Assembly: GCF_000471905.2 (NCBI RefSeq) | Contig: NW_006498220.1 | Location: 221,525-285,524, forward strand | Length of the DNA stretch: 64,000 bases | Direction: 5' to 3' | DNA from: Amborella trichopoda | Lineage: Eukaryota > Streptophyta > Magnoliopsida > Amborellales > Amborellaceae | Shown here: positions 23,060 to 33,224 of the stretch, piece by piece | Numbering within the stretch: position 1 is the first letter of the stretch | Layout of the letters: each line of letters starts with the position of its first letter | Program-made: the position numbers and the translations under genes | Notes under the pieces: generated by a model | Database searches by the model: none | Told to the model about the DNA's origin: nothing | The model's input: only the letters and a program-made list of their open reading frames with translations

Positions 23060-25387
23060 TGTTAGGCAGGAAAATCCTGACATTTTGATTATACAGGAAT
23101 CAAAGATGGAGGCCCCAGATTTGCAGTTGCCAAGTTAGTTTGGGGAAGGAGACCAATGAACTTTGTGGGTTTTGATTCTAATGGCTTATTAGGTGGTTTG
23201 TGGGTCATATGGGACCCAAATGTGGTTCAAAAAGATGATTGTGTTTTAAATGAAAAACATATCTCCATTTTGTTTTCTGGCTCTGTGGATGGTTTTAAAT
23301 AGTGTTCAACAAATGTATATGGTCCTAATCGTCCCGATGAAAGAGCACAATTTTTTGATGAACTGAATGCTTTGACGAATTTCGTTAATGAGCCATGGTG
23401 TATTAGAAGTGATTTCAATGTGATTCGATGGCCTAGTGAATCCTCAGTTAATCCTAGGATCTCTCCTAGTATGCATATGTTTAATTCTTTTATTCCGAAT
23501 AATGACCTTCTGGACATTCTTTTGGTTGTGGCTGCCCACACCTAGTCAAACCATACTCTTTCAGACCCTACCCTTTCCCCCTTGGATAGGTTCTTGGTGA
23601 AAAACTCCTTTCTTAATAAGCTTCTCAATCTTTATGTTAAAGCCGTAGTGAAAATTGCCTCCGATCATGTCCATCTCCTATTGAATTTGGTGGGTATTAA
23701 GTTTGACCCATCACTTTTTAGAATGGAGCTAAATTGGTTATTAGATAGAAGCTTTGTTAAGTTGGTGGAACAATTTGGGCAAAATACCAAGATAAAAGGT
23801 TGGGTGGGTCATCAATTTACTACTAAATTGAAAATGCTGAAGAATGAAATCCGTAAATGGAAAAAAACAAATCTTGGGGTAACCTAAAGTAAAAAAATTA
23901 CAATGATCAAAAAAAAATATATTAAAGAGATTGATGAGATCCAATTTATGGTAAGATCAGTACTATCATAAAAATGGAGGGAAAGAAACAAGTCTCTTGA
24001 GATAAAAGCTACCATTTGACATAAAAGCTATTGTCTTCTCCTTGGGGAGGGATAAGACACCGGGGCCAGACGGTTTCCTTTAGCCTTTTTTCAAACCTTT
24101 TAGAAGCTTTTAAATGATGATCCTTTTTTACTCATGGATGAATTTTATCATAGAGGTAAAATCTCGACAACAGTAAATTTTTACTTTTATTGCTCTAACT
24201 CCCAAAAAATATGCTATAGAGAGTGTGAAGGACATGAGGCCTATTAGCCTACTGGGGAGTGTCTATAGAATTGTTGCAAAGATTTTCGTAAATAGATTGA
24301 GAGAAGTACTACATTTGGTTGTGAAAGGTCCTCATATCCTCAAACACATAAATATCATGGACATTATCTTAATGGCACAAGAATGCATGCACTCAAGGCT
24401 GAAAGAGAAAAAACCATGTGTTCTTTGTAAAATAGATTTTGAAAAGGCATATGACAAAGCATCAAAAGGCATGAATTAGAATGTTCTACATGAAATCTTA
24501 GGGAAAATGGGTTTTAGATCATGTTGGAGATTGTGGATCCAGGGATGTCTGAAGTCAACTCATTTCTCCATCATTTTCAATGGAAAATCTTGTAGTTATT
24601 TTAAAGCATCAAAAGGCATTCCACAAGGAGATCCTTTGTACTATTGTGGCTGAAAGTTTTAGTACTATGTTGAATTTTGTGGTGATCAGAGGCCCTATTT
24701 CTGGATTTAATGTTGGTAGACTGACAATCTCTTATTTACATCATGCAGATCATACTATTATCTTTTGTAGCCCATACGAACAAGAAGTAAGGAATTTGTG
24801 GATGTTATTAAAGTGTATGGAAATAGCAATAGGTCTCAAAGTGAATTTAGAAAAGACAAATTTGATTAGGATTGGAGTTTCAAATAACGTGGTTGCCTTT
24901 TTGGTGGCATAAATTCTTGGATGTGGGGTTGGCAAGTTTCCTTGCAAATATTTGGGTATTCCTTTATTTGGAGGAAACCAATCGAGATTTATTTGGGATC
25001 CTATTATTGAAAGATTTAATAAGAAATTGGATCTATGGAAGTCTAAAGTATTGTCGTTTGGAGGAAGATCTACTCTTATCAACTCTACTTTGTCCAACTT
25101 ACCCATCTATTTTATGTCCATTTTCATAATGCCAAAGCAAGTGGTGAAGACTTTGGAAAACATTATGAGATCTTTTTTACGAGGCAATGTAGGAATGGGA
25201 AAAAAATTGAAACTCGTGAATTGGAAAAAGGCATGCACCCCCAAGAGAGATGGGGGTCTAAGAGTTAAAAGCTCAAATTGATGAACACTAACCTATTGAC
25301 TAAGTAGTAGTGGCGCTTCCAAAATCAGTAGGATAGCTTATGGGGAGAGGTGTTAAAATAAAAATATGGAGTAGATGTATTGACTAG
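23060..25387 (+). pseudogene. LINE ORF2, endonuclease and reverse transcriptase part
   Basis: The apurinic-type endonuclease is recognisable from NPDILIIQESKM (23070) through SDFNVIRWPSE (23410) to LDRFLVKNSFLNKL (23585). The RT follows from MRPISLLGSVYRIVAKIFVNRL (24235) through CKIDFEKAYDKA (24425) and IPQGDPL, to the catalytic box near 24745. That box reads HADHTIIF rather than the functional YADDTIIF, so one catalytic aspartate is replaced by histidine. Many stops and shifts confirm it is dead. The frame continues (GIPLFGGNQSRFIWDPII, KKLDLWKSKVLSFGGRSTLI, KLVNWKKAC) up to a clean interruption by a solo LTR at 25388. Confidence 0.9.
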
Positions 25388-25859
25388 TGGTTGGGCCTGA
25401 TTTCTCATCGTCCCGAGTCAGTCTGGTTATGGGTGACCCGGTTGGAGGAATCGTCTCTCAAACAACCATAGGGCCCACGCTCGGTATGTGTTTTATGCAT
25501 ACACATGTGCTTGTAGTGCGGATAGGAACCAACAAAGAGAGATATTTTAATGGAAAAAAAAGGGCTTGAGTACCTACCTTGCCGTATTAGATTCGAGGGA
25601 AGTGTTCGAGCGATTCGCCCTCTTAGATCATCTCGAAAGCCTCTGGTTGTCCTTGCAGTGCGGTTTGAATTTGGCACCCTCGCTTTTCTACATAGCACTT
25701 ACATCCACACACTAAAAATGGCATTCGAGGTATACATTTTAGGGTGTCTTCCTATTGGTAATTATTTGGTAGATTGGGGGGTCTAGACCAAGGGTTAGAG
25801 TGGTTGAGAGTGAATAGAGGAGAAGAAGAAGGGAGTGAGGAGGGACGGACTTGCCTATG

Positions 25860-26320
25860 GCGTGGATTCGTGGCTTAGGCGGTGAGGAATGAGGGCGAGA
25901 GAGAGTAAGACATAGAGAGGGATGGACCGACTATAGACCCGGTCTGTGAGAGAGAGAGAATGAGAGAGTAAAAGAGAGGGGGAGATGATGGATCCGCCTA
26001 GGGTGCGGGTCTGTGATTAGGCGAGGGGGAGAGATAGAGAGCGGGGGTAGATGGACCCGCCTATGGTGCGGGTCTGTGACTTAGACAAGGTGGTGACAAA
26101 GCGTGAGAGAGAGAAAAATAGAGAGAGGGGTAGACTCGCCTATGGTGCGGGTCTGTGACTTAGACGAGGGGGTGAGCGGGGGAGAGAAAAATAGAGAGAG
26201 AGAGAGAGGCAGACTTGCCTATGGCGCGGGTCTATGACTTTAGGAGAGAGAGAGAGAGAGATAAGAGAGAAAGAAAGAGAGAGTGAGAGAAAAGGCCCGG
26301 GAATTGGGAAGCCTTCCGAC
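25860..26320 (-). repeat. GA-rich minisatellite in the solo LTR
   Basis: Units of ~80-100 bp built on CCTATGGTGCGGGTCTGTGA then GAGAGAGA runs, about five copies. Later copies degenerate into pure GA. Confidence 0.75.
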
Positions 26321-26399
26321 GTCACCTCTCCTAAGAGGTATTACCAGAGACAAGAAAGATACTGGCCTTGGAGGCCACAGGTATCCCGAGGGATTCAAG

Positions 26400-26790
26400 A
26401 GAGTGTGGTCCATAGTTCTAGACTGTCGAGAAATCACCTCCAAAGCTGAAGAGTGAAGTCTGCAGTTCTAGACTATCGTGAGCTCACTTTCGTACCCTAA
26501 TGAGTAACTAAGACGAAGATGAACAAAGAAATAAGAGATGCTATGAGAAAGGCATGAGAATATAAGAAAGAGAAGGCTTCTCAAAACTCAGATATCTTTC
26601 CAGCATCCCCTTTCTAAAGAGGTAATTGAGAACGTTGGAAAAGTCCCAAGACTTCGAGACCAAAGTCAATAGCACTCTGGAGGATTCTAGATGTTGAGTT
26701 CTGTAGTTCTAGACTGTCGAGAAATTACCTCCATAATTGGAGAGTGAAGTTTGCAGTATTAGACTATTGCGAAATTACTTCCGAAGAGCC
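26400..26790 (-). repeat. Degenerate repeat with TTCTAGACTRTCG core
   Basis: A GTTCTAGACTGTCGAGAAAT-like core recurs at about 26415, 26465, 26705 and (degenerate) 26755, each followed by ACCTCC or similar and GAGTGAAGT. Part of the solo LTR. Confidence 0.5.
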
Positions 26791-27159
26791 TCGCGAGAGC
26801 TGTCCAAGTTTAGAAAGATAGATAGAGTATGAGTGAAGTAGATTTATAAGAGATGAGAGAAATAGGAGAAAAAAAGAAGAGAGAGAAAAGAAAGAGAAAG
26901 AAGAGAGAAAGTGGACCTAAACTGGATTGGGTTTGCACGCACCTTTGAGGATTCCTTTTGAGCACTCCTTAGAAATATGTCTTGACCTTGGGGTTAAAGT
27001 TGGTGTCTAGGTCTAAGATGAATAGACTTAAGTGGGTTAGGGTAGTGTATGAGATAGGGTGTATGGTGATCTAAGGTGAGGTGTAGGGTATAGGGAATAG
27101 GAAGTTAGGAAGGCTAGGGAGTAGAAAGTTTAAGGTTCTAGGTAGTAGGGAGTTTGAGG

Positions 27160-27365
27160 TTATAGGGAGTTGGGAATTGGAAGTGGAGGGTTTGGAAGTT
27201 GTGAGTTGGAAGTAGGAGGTTTGGAAGTTAAGAATTGGAAGTGGGAGGTTTGAAAGTTGGGAATTGGAAGTGGTAGGTTTAGAAGTTGGGCTTTGAAAGC
27301 GGGAGGTTTGGAAGTTGGGAGTTCGAAGTGGTAGGTTGGAAGTTGGGAGTTGGAATTGGGAGGTC
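27160..27365 (-). repeat. ~29-bp tandem repeat in the solo LTR
   Basis: Seven or so units of GGGAATTGGAAGTGGGAGG then TTTGGAAGTT. The minus-strand frame across it is a repetitive Ser/Thr/Pro/Asn/Phe peptide and is not a gene. Confidence 0.75.
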
Positions 27366-28863
27366 CAAGGGCAATTACCCAAGGTGCTAAAGTTTTCTCT
27401 CACATCTCTCTTGAAGTTGGAAGCTATACACAATCAAAGGCTTGAAGGGGCAAAAACCCAATTTTTATTACGCTTCTCAACGTAGGTTTAAAAATGACTT
27501 AAACTCCTTATATAGAGCAACCACAAAACAAGGGTGGCATGCTCAAAACTAATTCAAATTGTAGAAAATTACATATTAATGGAATTAAAATAAAATCCCT
27601 TTTTTAGATAAAATTACCAAAATACCCCTTAGTTCTTTTGAGCAAATGACAAAACTATCCCTCTATGAGGGACCTCTTGCCATTGAGCTTTTTCGGATAC
27701 TTGTGGTAGTGATTCAGATAATCAATCGTTGTAGAATTGATGCTTGATCCATTCTGAACATTTTGACGTTCTGTGACCGTCTTAAAACAGATTTTACATG
27801 AAGGGGCAAAAATACGGCTAAGCCCATAAACTTCGATCACTGATCCAATGCGATCCACGATGTTCCAAGTCCTCATTTTGATCACAAATTTAAAGGGGAC
27901 GTTGTCACAAGCGTTTTGCACTTAATTTCGTCCAATTTGGTTTCTGTTTGAGCATATCCCCAAATTCGGAAGTCGTCGAAAAATGGGATTCCGATGATCG
28001 GGAAACTCTTGTCATCTTCAACCTTGAAGTTCATACTGTCCGACCTTTAACTGAACATAAACTCTATTCCAAATTTGTAGCCCTTCGCGATGCGGTCACA
28101 ATGGATCTGATTTTGTGTTTATCCGACTTATGAATCTCGAGTTATTGCTTCGCAAAATATGAGATGTCTTCTTTTAAAATTATAATTTTTATGGTTTCGG
28201 GCTCTTCTTCTTTGTAGAAAATTTCTTGTCTCGTGCCATGCCATAACACGTGCCATATATCAAAATGATCGAGTCGTCGAGACGTAGCTTGTGTCCGAAT
28301 TGCAGCTTATTCTAATTCGAAACTAGTGAGCTATGAGTACTTGAAAATCATCCTGAGGGGTGAAAACGTAGTTTTCAGAAATGACAACTATTTCACCATG
28401 GCTGCACCATAATAGTGTGAAACCTAACTGTTTATAGTAATTTGGGCCCAGAATAGTCTTGAAATGTCCAATTAAGCCCAAATTTGGTCCTTGAAAGTTT
28501 TTTGATGCTTCAAATCTGATGGCAGCAGTTCGGTACTAGTTTGAAACTCCAAAAATGGGGTTGTAGTTATAAGGTACCTTTTTAGCATGAGAGGTGGATT
28601 TGAGAATCGAGTTTCATCCTAATCATATCAAAATTTATCGGAATATGATGAAACTTTGTGAGTGTCATTTGGGAATCCCAAACTACCATTTTCATGCCTT
28701 TTGAAGCCATTCCAGTACTGTTTTAGATGTTGCCCAGTTTTAGGCTTATTTTGTAGCGTTCCCATGATCTGGCGGTGTCTTAGGAACCGGCAGGACCAGA
28801 TTATTACTGGCTCTCTCCTTATGCTCTTCGGGAATACAAATACATAAAAAATGACGTATAACA

Positions 28864-30230
28864 ACTAGCCTCATTAAAAGTCCAATATCTAAGGTTGGTT
28901 TTTCAAGTACTTGGAAAGGAATTGATGCATGTCGATCATTATATATTAGTCATTGTCACAAAGTGGTGGGAAAGGGAGATCAAACCTTCTTCTGGTTTGA
29001 TATATGGCTGGGTGACCTTACTCTTCGATATTCTTTCCTTGAGGTCTTCTCCAAAGTCGACAATCAATTAGCCTGAGTAAAAGATATCAGAGGAGCTGAT
29101 TTTACTAACTCTTCTTGGAATATTATTTACAGTACAGGAGGGTCTTTCTTTCATGTGTTCCAATTGCTTACGAATTTGTTGCATAATTTTTTCTAAATTC
29201 CCAATAAAGATAATCGATTGGTGTGGGAACTCACAGCTTCAGGGGATTTTTCAGTTAAGTCTGTTTATTGACTGTTGCATGAGGATAATCACAGAGCGAC
29301 TGATCATAGTTTAGCAAGAACATGGAATTTACAGGTGCCGCTGAAGGTTCAATTATTTTTGTGGGTAGCTCTTCAAAAAATGTTGCCTACTGTGGATAAC
29401 CTTCGTAAGAGAGGTTTCATAATTGTCAATGTTTGTAGGCTATGTGGGATTGGTATAAAAAGTTGTTGAATCTAAATATCCTAATCCCACAAAGCCCAGG
29501 GTTGAGCGTCTCTCAATGGATGAATTTGGTTTGTCGAAAATTGGCACCGTATTATGGAAAGCTTTCTGGGTGAGCACTATTTGGAATATTTGGAAAGAGA
29601 TAGAAATAAAAAAACATTTGAAAGGACAAAAAGTGAGATTGAAGTTTTAAAGTCCAACGCCTTAGCAACAGTAGCTTAATGGTTTTTAACAAACAAAGAT
29701 TGTTAGTTTATCCCAAAATCTCATATTTTTGAGAACCCATCTGATCTTGCTAAACTTAATAGTGACAGACACTCGTAATGCTATTTGGATGCCTCCAGCA
29801 GGTTATGGTGGTACCATTAGAGATTATATGGGTAATTACAAATTCACCTACTCTGGACCATGTGGACTTACAACAGTCAATGAACCTGAGGCAAGAGCTC
29901 TTTTAGAGGGATTAAAGATAATAAAGAACCTCAAAGGCCAAAAGACGATTGAAGGTGATTCAAGCAATGTCATTGTTCGGGCAAAAGAATAAATGAAGCC
30001 ACATTGGAGATTATGTAGCATTTACGATAAAAGTTTTTCATTTTAAGTAGTGGTTCTTTTGAGTTATCTCATTGTTTTAGGGAGGCTAATACGAGAGCTG
30101 ATGCTTTAGCAAATGGTGGTGTCAACCAACATTCATTGGTGGTTACATCATTTTCTTTTTAAACCTCCTTGTAATCGTTCATGGGTGAATGAAATTCATA
30201 GTAATTGATTTCAAAAGAATATATATATAT
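28864..30230 (+). pseudogene. LINE ORF2, C-terminal part with RNase H
   Basis: Continuation of the LINE after the solo LTR. It holds the segment before the zinc-binding region (STWKGIDACR, GDQTFFWFDIWLGD), a zf-RVT-like stretch (PLKVQLFLWVALQKMLPTVDNLRKRG, CRLCG) and a ribonuclease H domain. In the latter NEPEARALLEGL, EGDSSNVIV and REANTRADALANGG are preserved near 29880-30110, while the first catalytic segment (normally DGA..GNPG) is scrambled. RNase H at the C terminus is known for one group of plant L1-type LINEs. Ends in AT-rich sequence near 30230. Confidence 0.85.
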
Positions 30231-30639
30231 ATTTATTGGCTTGTAAGTATATGATTCAAACCCAAAATATAGGTTTGATAGGACGATCTCAACGCGCCAT
30301 GCTATGCACGAGATTGGAGTTTGTAAATCGCTTCGTGCGTTTAAGAAATTTTTTATGCTGTTTATGACTTTTGGCCAGTGGCATTGAAAATTGATATATA
30401 CTGTCTCTCTCGACCACCATTCCTGAACACCCAACCGTTTGTCAAGCCTTCATTGATTGAGGCCTCTGATGGATAGATATATAGACGCAAGGCTCCAACC
30501 ACTTTATTTATCCATCACAAACACACACCAGAATAATAAAAGCATTTATCCATCAGTTTGCCATATTGGGGAGAGGACGGCGGGAGGACGCCATAACTTT
30601 CTTTTATGTTGGTGCGGTTTGTTAATGTAGTTTCAATAC
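30231..30639. other. Unassigned noncoding DNA
   Basis: No gene or repeat recognised between the LINE end and the next dispersed repeat. Confidence 0.3.
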
Positions 30640-30960
30640 TCGAAAATTTTGTGATACCTTAAAATATATATATTTTTTAATTATAAAATTTAAAATTTAA
30701 AAAATAGAGTAGATCGAGGAGATCTACGAAAATTTGAAAATCTTGAAAATTGACAGTTCAAAAATACGTTACAAGATGCACTATTTTCAAAACTTGAAAT
30801 CGATTTTTTTCTCATGTCCATGTATCTTGATGTCGAGATGATCAATTTGACGATATTTGAACATCAAAACAACCTCTTCGAGTGAAATTTTTTAGGTGGT
30901 CACTAATTTGATTGTTTAGAGCCTCGATTCTATATAAACTTTTTCCTTCTTTTATTATGC
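30640..30960 (+). repeat. Dispersed AT-rich repeat, copy A
   Basis: About 320 bp, closely similar over its full length to 31765-32060: TCAATACT start, GTAGATCGAGSAGATCTA, GTTACAAGATGCA, TTCTCATGTCCAT, AACATCAAAACAAC and TTCTATATAAACTTTTTC end. No ORF and no clear inverted ends. Confidence 0.75.
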
Positions 30961-31059
30961 TATCCTCTTTGTGTTTACACTCTTGGGTAGAAGACCTACT
31001 TTGAGGGATATTTTGAATTACGAACTTTTAGAAGCAACTAAAGAATCAATAAATGATCA

Positions 31060-31764
31060 TTTTCAAAAGAGAATTTAAATTTTTAAATTTTCTAACACTT
31101 AGATTTTGCCTTCAAAAAATTGAACAGTCTCTGTTCTATCTTGTGATATTATTCTTTTAAAATGCAAACAGCGTTTTATTTTAGTTTTTATTTTTATTTT
31201 TATTTCTTTTGAGGTTAGTCTACGGCTTGTAAAGGTTACATCTGCAAAATTTGAGATTCTAAAATTACTTCTAGATTTACAGGTAAATGGACAGTATGCC
31301 CCTAGGTGAGCATGAAATTTTTACTTATATAAATTGTTTTTTATTTTGTTCTAATTACGTTAGCCCTTTGGACCTGAAATCGGGGAGTTAGGAGCGTGCC
31401 CATCTATGACGCTCCAAGTTCAAATCAGTGTGGAAACCATTACCCCGGCCGAGTACTTGGCCCATGCCCGATCCGAGTACTCCGACCGAGTCCGTATAAC
31501 TCGGACCAGGTAGTATCGAGCAGTAGCAACAAAAAAATGGTTAACAAATTATAAGAATGCAAAAAACTTAAAAATAAAATAAAATATGTATGTTGAAAGT
31601 AAGATAAGCAAAATATATCAAAATAAGTTCAAAAAAATAGTAAAACAACACGTTTTAAAAAATCAACTTGTGACAACGGATATTTTTAAAAGGGTCTAGT
31701 TTGTATAGAGCCAAGGCTCTAAACAATCAAAGTAAAACACACATTCAACTAGTGTCAAGAAATA
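31060..31764. other. Unassigned noncoding DNA
   Basis: AT-rich except for 31370-31510, which carries repeated CGAGTACT / CCGAGTC motifs. A related motif pattern (AACTCGGCCGA) occurs near 32290. No gene seen. Confidence 0.3.
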
Positions 31765-32062
31765 TAGTGTCAATACTGAAAATCTTTGTGATAGCCTTAA
31801 CATATATTTTTATTTCTAATTATAAAATTTAAAGGTTGAAAAATAGTGTAGATCGAGCAGATCTATAAAAACTTGAAAACCTTGATAATTAAGGGTTAAA
31901 AAATGCGTTACAAGATGCAATATTTCGAAAGCTTGAAATCCATTTTTTTCTCATGTCCATACATCTTGATATCGAGATAATCAATTTGAGAATATTTGGA
32001 CATCAAAACAACTTCTTTTAGTGAAATTTTTTATGTGGGTTCTATATAAACTTTTTCTTTTT
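31765..32062 (+). repeat. Dispersed AT-rich repeat, copy B
   Basis: Same element as copy A, same orientation, about 1.1 kb downstream. It lacks the segment GGTGGTCACTAATTTG present near the end of copy A. Confidence 0.75.
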
Positions 32063-32782
32063 TAAAATAATCCAAAAAAGATAAAAAAAATAATGTAAAA
32101 CTAAATATTTATTGCCATAACACTTTCCAATCTTGGCCAAAATGATAAAAAGTATAAAACAACATATCCCAAATTCATTCTTTATTCTTAAGACTGTTTA
32201 TATTATTTTTTAAATTTTGCTTGAGATCCCTGAGTTGGACACCCAACTCAGAACTACTTGGGCTCAGCAAGGGCCAGAGCCTGAGTAACTCGGCCGACTT
32301 TGCGAGCACTGGATCAAATGAATTATGCAGCAGTCCATTACATAGAAAGCATAAGGTAAATGGTATGGATATGCTAAACATTTATAACATTTGGTTGAGG
32401 AGAGTTTCTGACTCAAGTGTATGGGTGTACCTTCTCTAATATCCATCTTAAAGAGGGATCTTTGACCCCAATTTTTAGAAAAAGGAGATCTTAAAAACAA
32501 AAATGAAAAGAAAAAGATTTTAAATTACAAAAGTATTAAAAAAAAATTGCCATCTATCATTCATCTTAAATATGTAGTCCATGGTCACGCATCTTCTCAG
32601 GGGACCTCTTCCTACTTATTTTGCCATCTTAAGGAGGAGAGATGATTTTACACGTGCCCTTCTGCGGGGGACCACCGACCATTTGGCCTCTATTTTCTTC
32701 GCTACGGGATTAGCTCAACCACCATGGGACACGAGTGACTCGCACTCCTCCCATTCACATTGCCTGTAACTATAATATGAAA

Positions 32783-33053
32783 AAGTGTTTTGTGCGTCAG
32801 CGGGTTCACTAGCCCGCACAATCACAAACGTCCATCTTTAAGATGAACATTCACTAAATATCCAATGGATAGGAAATTTTTTTAATAAAACTATTTTTAA
32901 ATTAAGATGAACATCAACAATTAAAGATTCCTATTCATGATCATCATAGTGTAGATCATGGATCACTATAAATTTGGATCGAAATCGATACAAACAATGG
33001 GTGATTAAGGGAGCCCGCATGAAAATAGTATGCGTCATAAAAACCGGGTCCCT
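32783..33053 (-). mobile_element. MITE-like element, copy 3 (diverged)
   Basis: Read on the minus strand it begins GGGACCCGGTTTTTATGACG, has ATGCGGGCT, and ends with a GTTCATCTTAAAGATGGACG-like stretch and GCGGGCTAGTGAACCCGC. These features are shared in order with copies at 2496 and 34861. It lies ~170 bp upstream of the receptor kinase start codon. Confidence 0.45.
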
Positions 33054-33224
33054 ATAAGATACTTTTTTTTCTTTGCATAAAGAATAAACGATTGATCTTT
33101 TTTTGGCCTCTACGGCACTATAGAAAATAATCAGCCTACACTCAAACTCTTTTCCCCTTTGGGAGATATAAAAACATAAAACAGGGACGCCCTTTTTGGA
33201 TCCTGTGCATGTGTTGTTTTTTTT

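Larger units (their letters stand above)
25388..28863 (-). mobile_element. Solo LTR of a Tat-type gypsy element
   Basis: A 3476-bp block bounded by TGGTTGGGCC on the left and GTATAACA on the right, flanked by a perfect 5-bp duplication ACTAG (25383-25387 and 28864-28868). Removing it restores the LINE frame order. No gag-pol lies between, so it is a solo LTR left by recombination between the two LTRs of a full element. Its left end resembles the Tat LTR at 43707 (TGGTTAGGTGCC), and its right 1.4 kb matches the inverted block at 6446. Read on the minus strand, a TATA-like CTATATAAG lies near 27510. It carries three internal tandem arrays. Confidence 0.88.

Noticed and set aside
26140..26449. 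GA-rich frames near 26.2 kb
   Set aside because: Products of the minisatellite inside the solo LTR; no conserved motif.
27071..27433. 120-codon minus-strand frame with Ser/Thr/Pro/Asn repeats
   Set aside because: A 29-bp tandem repeat read in frame; lies in an LTR.
31370..31510. CGAGT-rich patch resembling an ACTCGGCCGAGT palindrome family
   Set aside because: Short, with only a loose resemblance to 32210-32310 and 33640-33720; not enough to define an element.
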